Position numbers and translations under genes: made by a program. Below, piece by piece: positions 61,716 through 64,000 of a stretch of DNA of 64,000 nucleotides; position 1 is the first letter of the stretch; each line of letters opens with the position of its first letter. Where the stretch lies: the NCBI GenBank assembly GCA_030068145.1, contig JAPJBO010000069.1, forward strand, positions 372,001 through 436,000. The letters are read 5' to 3'. The notes beneath the pieces were generated by a model that saw only the letters and a list, made by a program, of their open reading frames with translations, did no database searches and had not been told where the DNA came from. The stretch comes from Diplonema papillatum (lineage: Eukaryota; Euglenozoa; Diplonemea; Diplonemida; Diplonemidae).

Positions 61716-63060
61716 TTGATTCCTTTTTGGCAGGTTTCTCTACCGGCGGAAGTTTCTTGGGTTGGCTGTTGTTTTTTTAGAATTTATCTCGGTTGGCAGA
61801 TACGAATTACTAGATTCCAGAGTGAAAGTTCGCTTGAGAATTAGTAGCCCTTATTTGATAGTCTTGGCCCGATTAGTACGCTAGCTTCGAATAATATATG
61901 ATGAATTATAACGGCTTGAGGCAGATTCCGCAAATCGCATGACAGGTTATAATCGTGCTTATCTGCCAAACGTGTTCCATTTTACTTAATTTTCCTTTGA
62001 TGTTCAACAGCGCGCTTGTGCTCGAGTCAACAACTCTGATCATCACCACGACCAACGAATGCCTGAAGACAAGTATTTAGCACATCCTCATCTACTTCCA
62101 TCTAATGGGAATGAGCCGGTCGGCGAACGACGAACAACTTGATGATCGTGTACCGGGCGACACTGGCTCGGAGGACTGGCAAGAGGACTAGGTAGTTGTG
62201 CAGGATCTCGTGTCTGCAGACTGTCCTTGTCAAGCTTGTTGTTGGAGCCTTAGCGTGTTCGTGCACACTGGAGGTGTGCTGGTCCTGTTTCTCAAGTCGC
62301 GAGCACTCCTTCGAGCAGGGTAGGTGAACCCTCTTCTCCTCGGGACTTCAACTGGCTGGGGGGGGAAACAGCCCTCTGCCCGGCTAGTATGATCCCTTGC
62401 CACTTTTTGCCGAAGGAGCTAGTCGTACTTTTTCCAACACGCGGGTAGTAAAGGGGTACAGGGGCACTACCGGAACACGCGACTTAGTTTCAAGTTCAAG
62501 ATTTTCTTCCCTGGACTGGGACTCTCCGTTGAGATCACTGCTTGCTCGCAGCGTGCAGGCGGCGCCGAAGGAGAAGGCGGGAAGGCAATCGGTTCCTTTT
62601 CGGAGAGAACGGTCGACCCCTCCCATCTGGATGGATATGTGCTCAACACCGCACTGGTCCCGTCTGCGCCGTGTTTCGGTCCTTTAAGCCACGGACACAC
62701 AAGGCGGACCATCATCAGCGCGGAACCTAGTGTCTGCAGACAGGACAGCGGTGTGAGTCTGGTTTGTCAGGCGGCTGTTCGTAGCTCGTCACAGCCAGGA
62801 CCACCCGTGCTACCAGAGCACAGGTGAACCCGTCACGGGGAGGAGGCCCCTGCAACCGTGGGTGTGGCTATCCATCCTACCACTGCCCAGGGGTGATGTG
62901 TATCGTTTGGGCCGTCCTACGCAGATTCGGTACCTGCTAAGCAGGGAGATTTACGTGCCCGATGCGCATTTAATCGTGGACGCGTGATACGGATCGCGTC
63001 TCATGGACACAGCAGTCCGCGTACCCGCTGGCCGTGAAAACGGGATAGGGATCACGCGCC
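61716..63060. other. Spacer, no gene seen; small R1 trace
   Basis: GAGTGAAAGTTCGCTTGAG at 61822 is an R1 start. AGTGTCTGCAGACAGGAC (62731) and CGTGTCTGCAGACTGTCC (62210) are related palindromic words. Reading frames up to 96 codons around 62400-62700 have no recognisable content. Confidence 0.4.
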
Positions 63061-63064
63061 CACG

Positions 63065-63290
63065 TATCAAAAATACTCGAAGGACTGCCTTGTGCTCATT
63101 TCGAAGGAGGCCAGAGGGGGCAAAGCAATACAACTACAAAGTGGGTCTTTTTTGATGCATGCTTACGCCCGCCACTAAACCCAGATTTACCTGTGTTTCG
63201 TGTGGGCTGCAGCACATTTACCTCCTTTGATCTATCGCAACTGGCAGTCTCCTCAAGCATTCCCTACAAACCAGGTGTTTATACAAAAAA
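63065..63290 (+). repeat. R2 repeat, best-preserved copy
   Basis: AAAAATACTCGAAGGACTGC, GCAATACAACTACAAAGTGG, TTACGCCCGCCACTAAACCC, TGTGTTTCGTGTGGGCTGCA, CAACTGGCAGTCTCCTCAAG and CAGGTGTTTATACAAAAAAA span the full 225-bp family order, ending in an A run. It is a useful reference for the other copies. Confidence 0.85.
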
Positions 63291-64000
63291 AGACCGCGGC
63301 GACGACATTTTCTGGTGGTCGCTATGGCGGTGGGTCACTGTCCGGGTCGGCGGGAGCAGGTTCCACTAAACGAACTGTGGGAGGATCATCGTGAGGGCTG
63401 GGGCCTCACCCCAAACTGCTGGCAACCCCTCCCCCCAGCATTTCTGAGCCGGTCCGTCCCTATCTCTTGAAACTGCATCGAAGTGCCTGCCGCTGTTTAT
63501 CACAGTGAATCACAGTCCACGGTCTATCAGGTCCATCATGTTCCTAGAGCTGCATCGAATTTCCCGGTGCTATCTCATCATCATCAAGGGGATGGACCGG
63601 CTCAATTTCCTGTGGGCCAACGGTTCACGTTTTTTTTTTTTTTTTTTTTTCACTTTTTTTTTAGACAAAGTGTCATTTTTTCTGTTTATCTTTTCTTTTT
63701 CTTTTGAATAGGGGTTCGAAGACACGCCACAAGCAGCTGCCTACGGCCCGCACGCCCTCGAAAAAAAGAAGAGAAGGGTCGGTGTGCACTATTCTATGTG
63801 GCTGCCACGTCGGCGGCGCGGGAAAAGTCGTTCACTTGAAACTACTGCCGCTGTCCCGGCAAACCCCCAGGGTCCGGCGCACGTCCGCGCATCCTGTTGC
63901 TGATGGTGACAAAACGGTGCTGACTCTAGCATTGGAAGGGAGAGGGTAAGAAGGATGGAAGATGGAATCCATGGCGGAATGTAGAGGAAGGAAGACGGGT
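63291..64000. other. Spacer with T-rich tract, no gene seen
   Basis: A T-rich stretch with runs up to about 20 lies at 63630-63705. A GC-richer part at 63740-63950 has short open frames on the plus strand, but the window ends before any judgement is possible. Confidence 0.35.

Overview
The window is nuclear DNA from a unicellular eukaryote with a large, repeat-rich genome. Genes have GT-AG introns, proteins carry long Ser/Arg/Ala-rich low-complexity tracts, the coding islands are clearly richer in G+C than the spacers, and there is no operon or Shine-Dalgarno structure. Which group it belongs to is not resolved. Every well-supported gene between 8 and 54.6 kb lies on the minus strand, and five of the six introns in the two best-resolved multi-exon genes plus the zinc-finger gene end in AG followed by G. 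Both features recall dinoflagellate-like or other unidirectional genomes, but this is inference only.

Layout. 1-7.9 kb: repeats, a decayed 18S rRNA fragment and a MITE, with no convincing gene. 8 kb: a dual-specificity phosphatase. 11-13.2 kb: a 544-residue low-complexity protein. 13.7-15.2 kb: a small charged ORF and a frameshifted hAT transposase remnant. 16.1-22.9 kb: a 2259-residue repeat protein with a poly-Gln tract, preceded by a tandem array of its own 5' end. 26-28.9 kb: a protein with internal repeats and a discoidin-like (F5/8C) C-terminus. 30.9-35.9 kb: a 1679-residue protein ending in ankyrin repeats. 37.5-38.3 kb: a weak plus-strand candidate. 38.3-39.5 kb: a four-finger RanBP2-type zinc-finger protein, preceded by a minisatellite built from its own 5' end. 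42.3-48.0 kb: an 890-residue helical protein in four exons. 51.2-54.6 kb: ANAPC2, the cullin subunit of the anaphase-promoting complex, in three exons. 54.7-64 kb: transposon relics, tandem arrays and palindromic motif clusters with no firm gene.

The most striking pattern is that almost every gene is bordered by tandem, progressively decayed copies of its own terminal sequence. These are 5' copies for the 2259-residue and zinc-finger genes, 3' copies for the 544-residue, F5/8C, ankyrin and ANAPC2 genes, and an exon-start copy inside an intron of the helical gene. Where there are several copies, the one nearest the gene is usually the best preserved. This suggests a recurrent, end-directed duplication process rather than separate accidents. 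The genes do not form an obvious pathway. ANAPC2 (cell-cycle ubiquitin ligase) and the phosphatase (signalling) are the only ones with a confidently assigned role.
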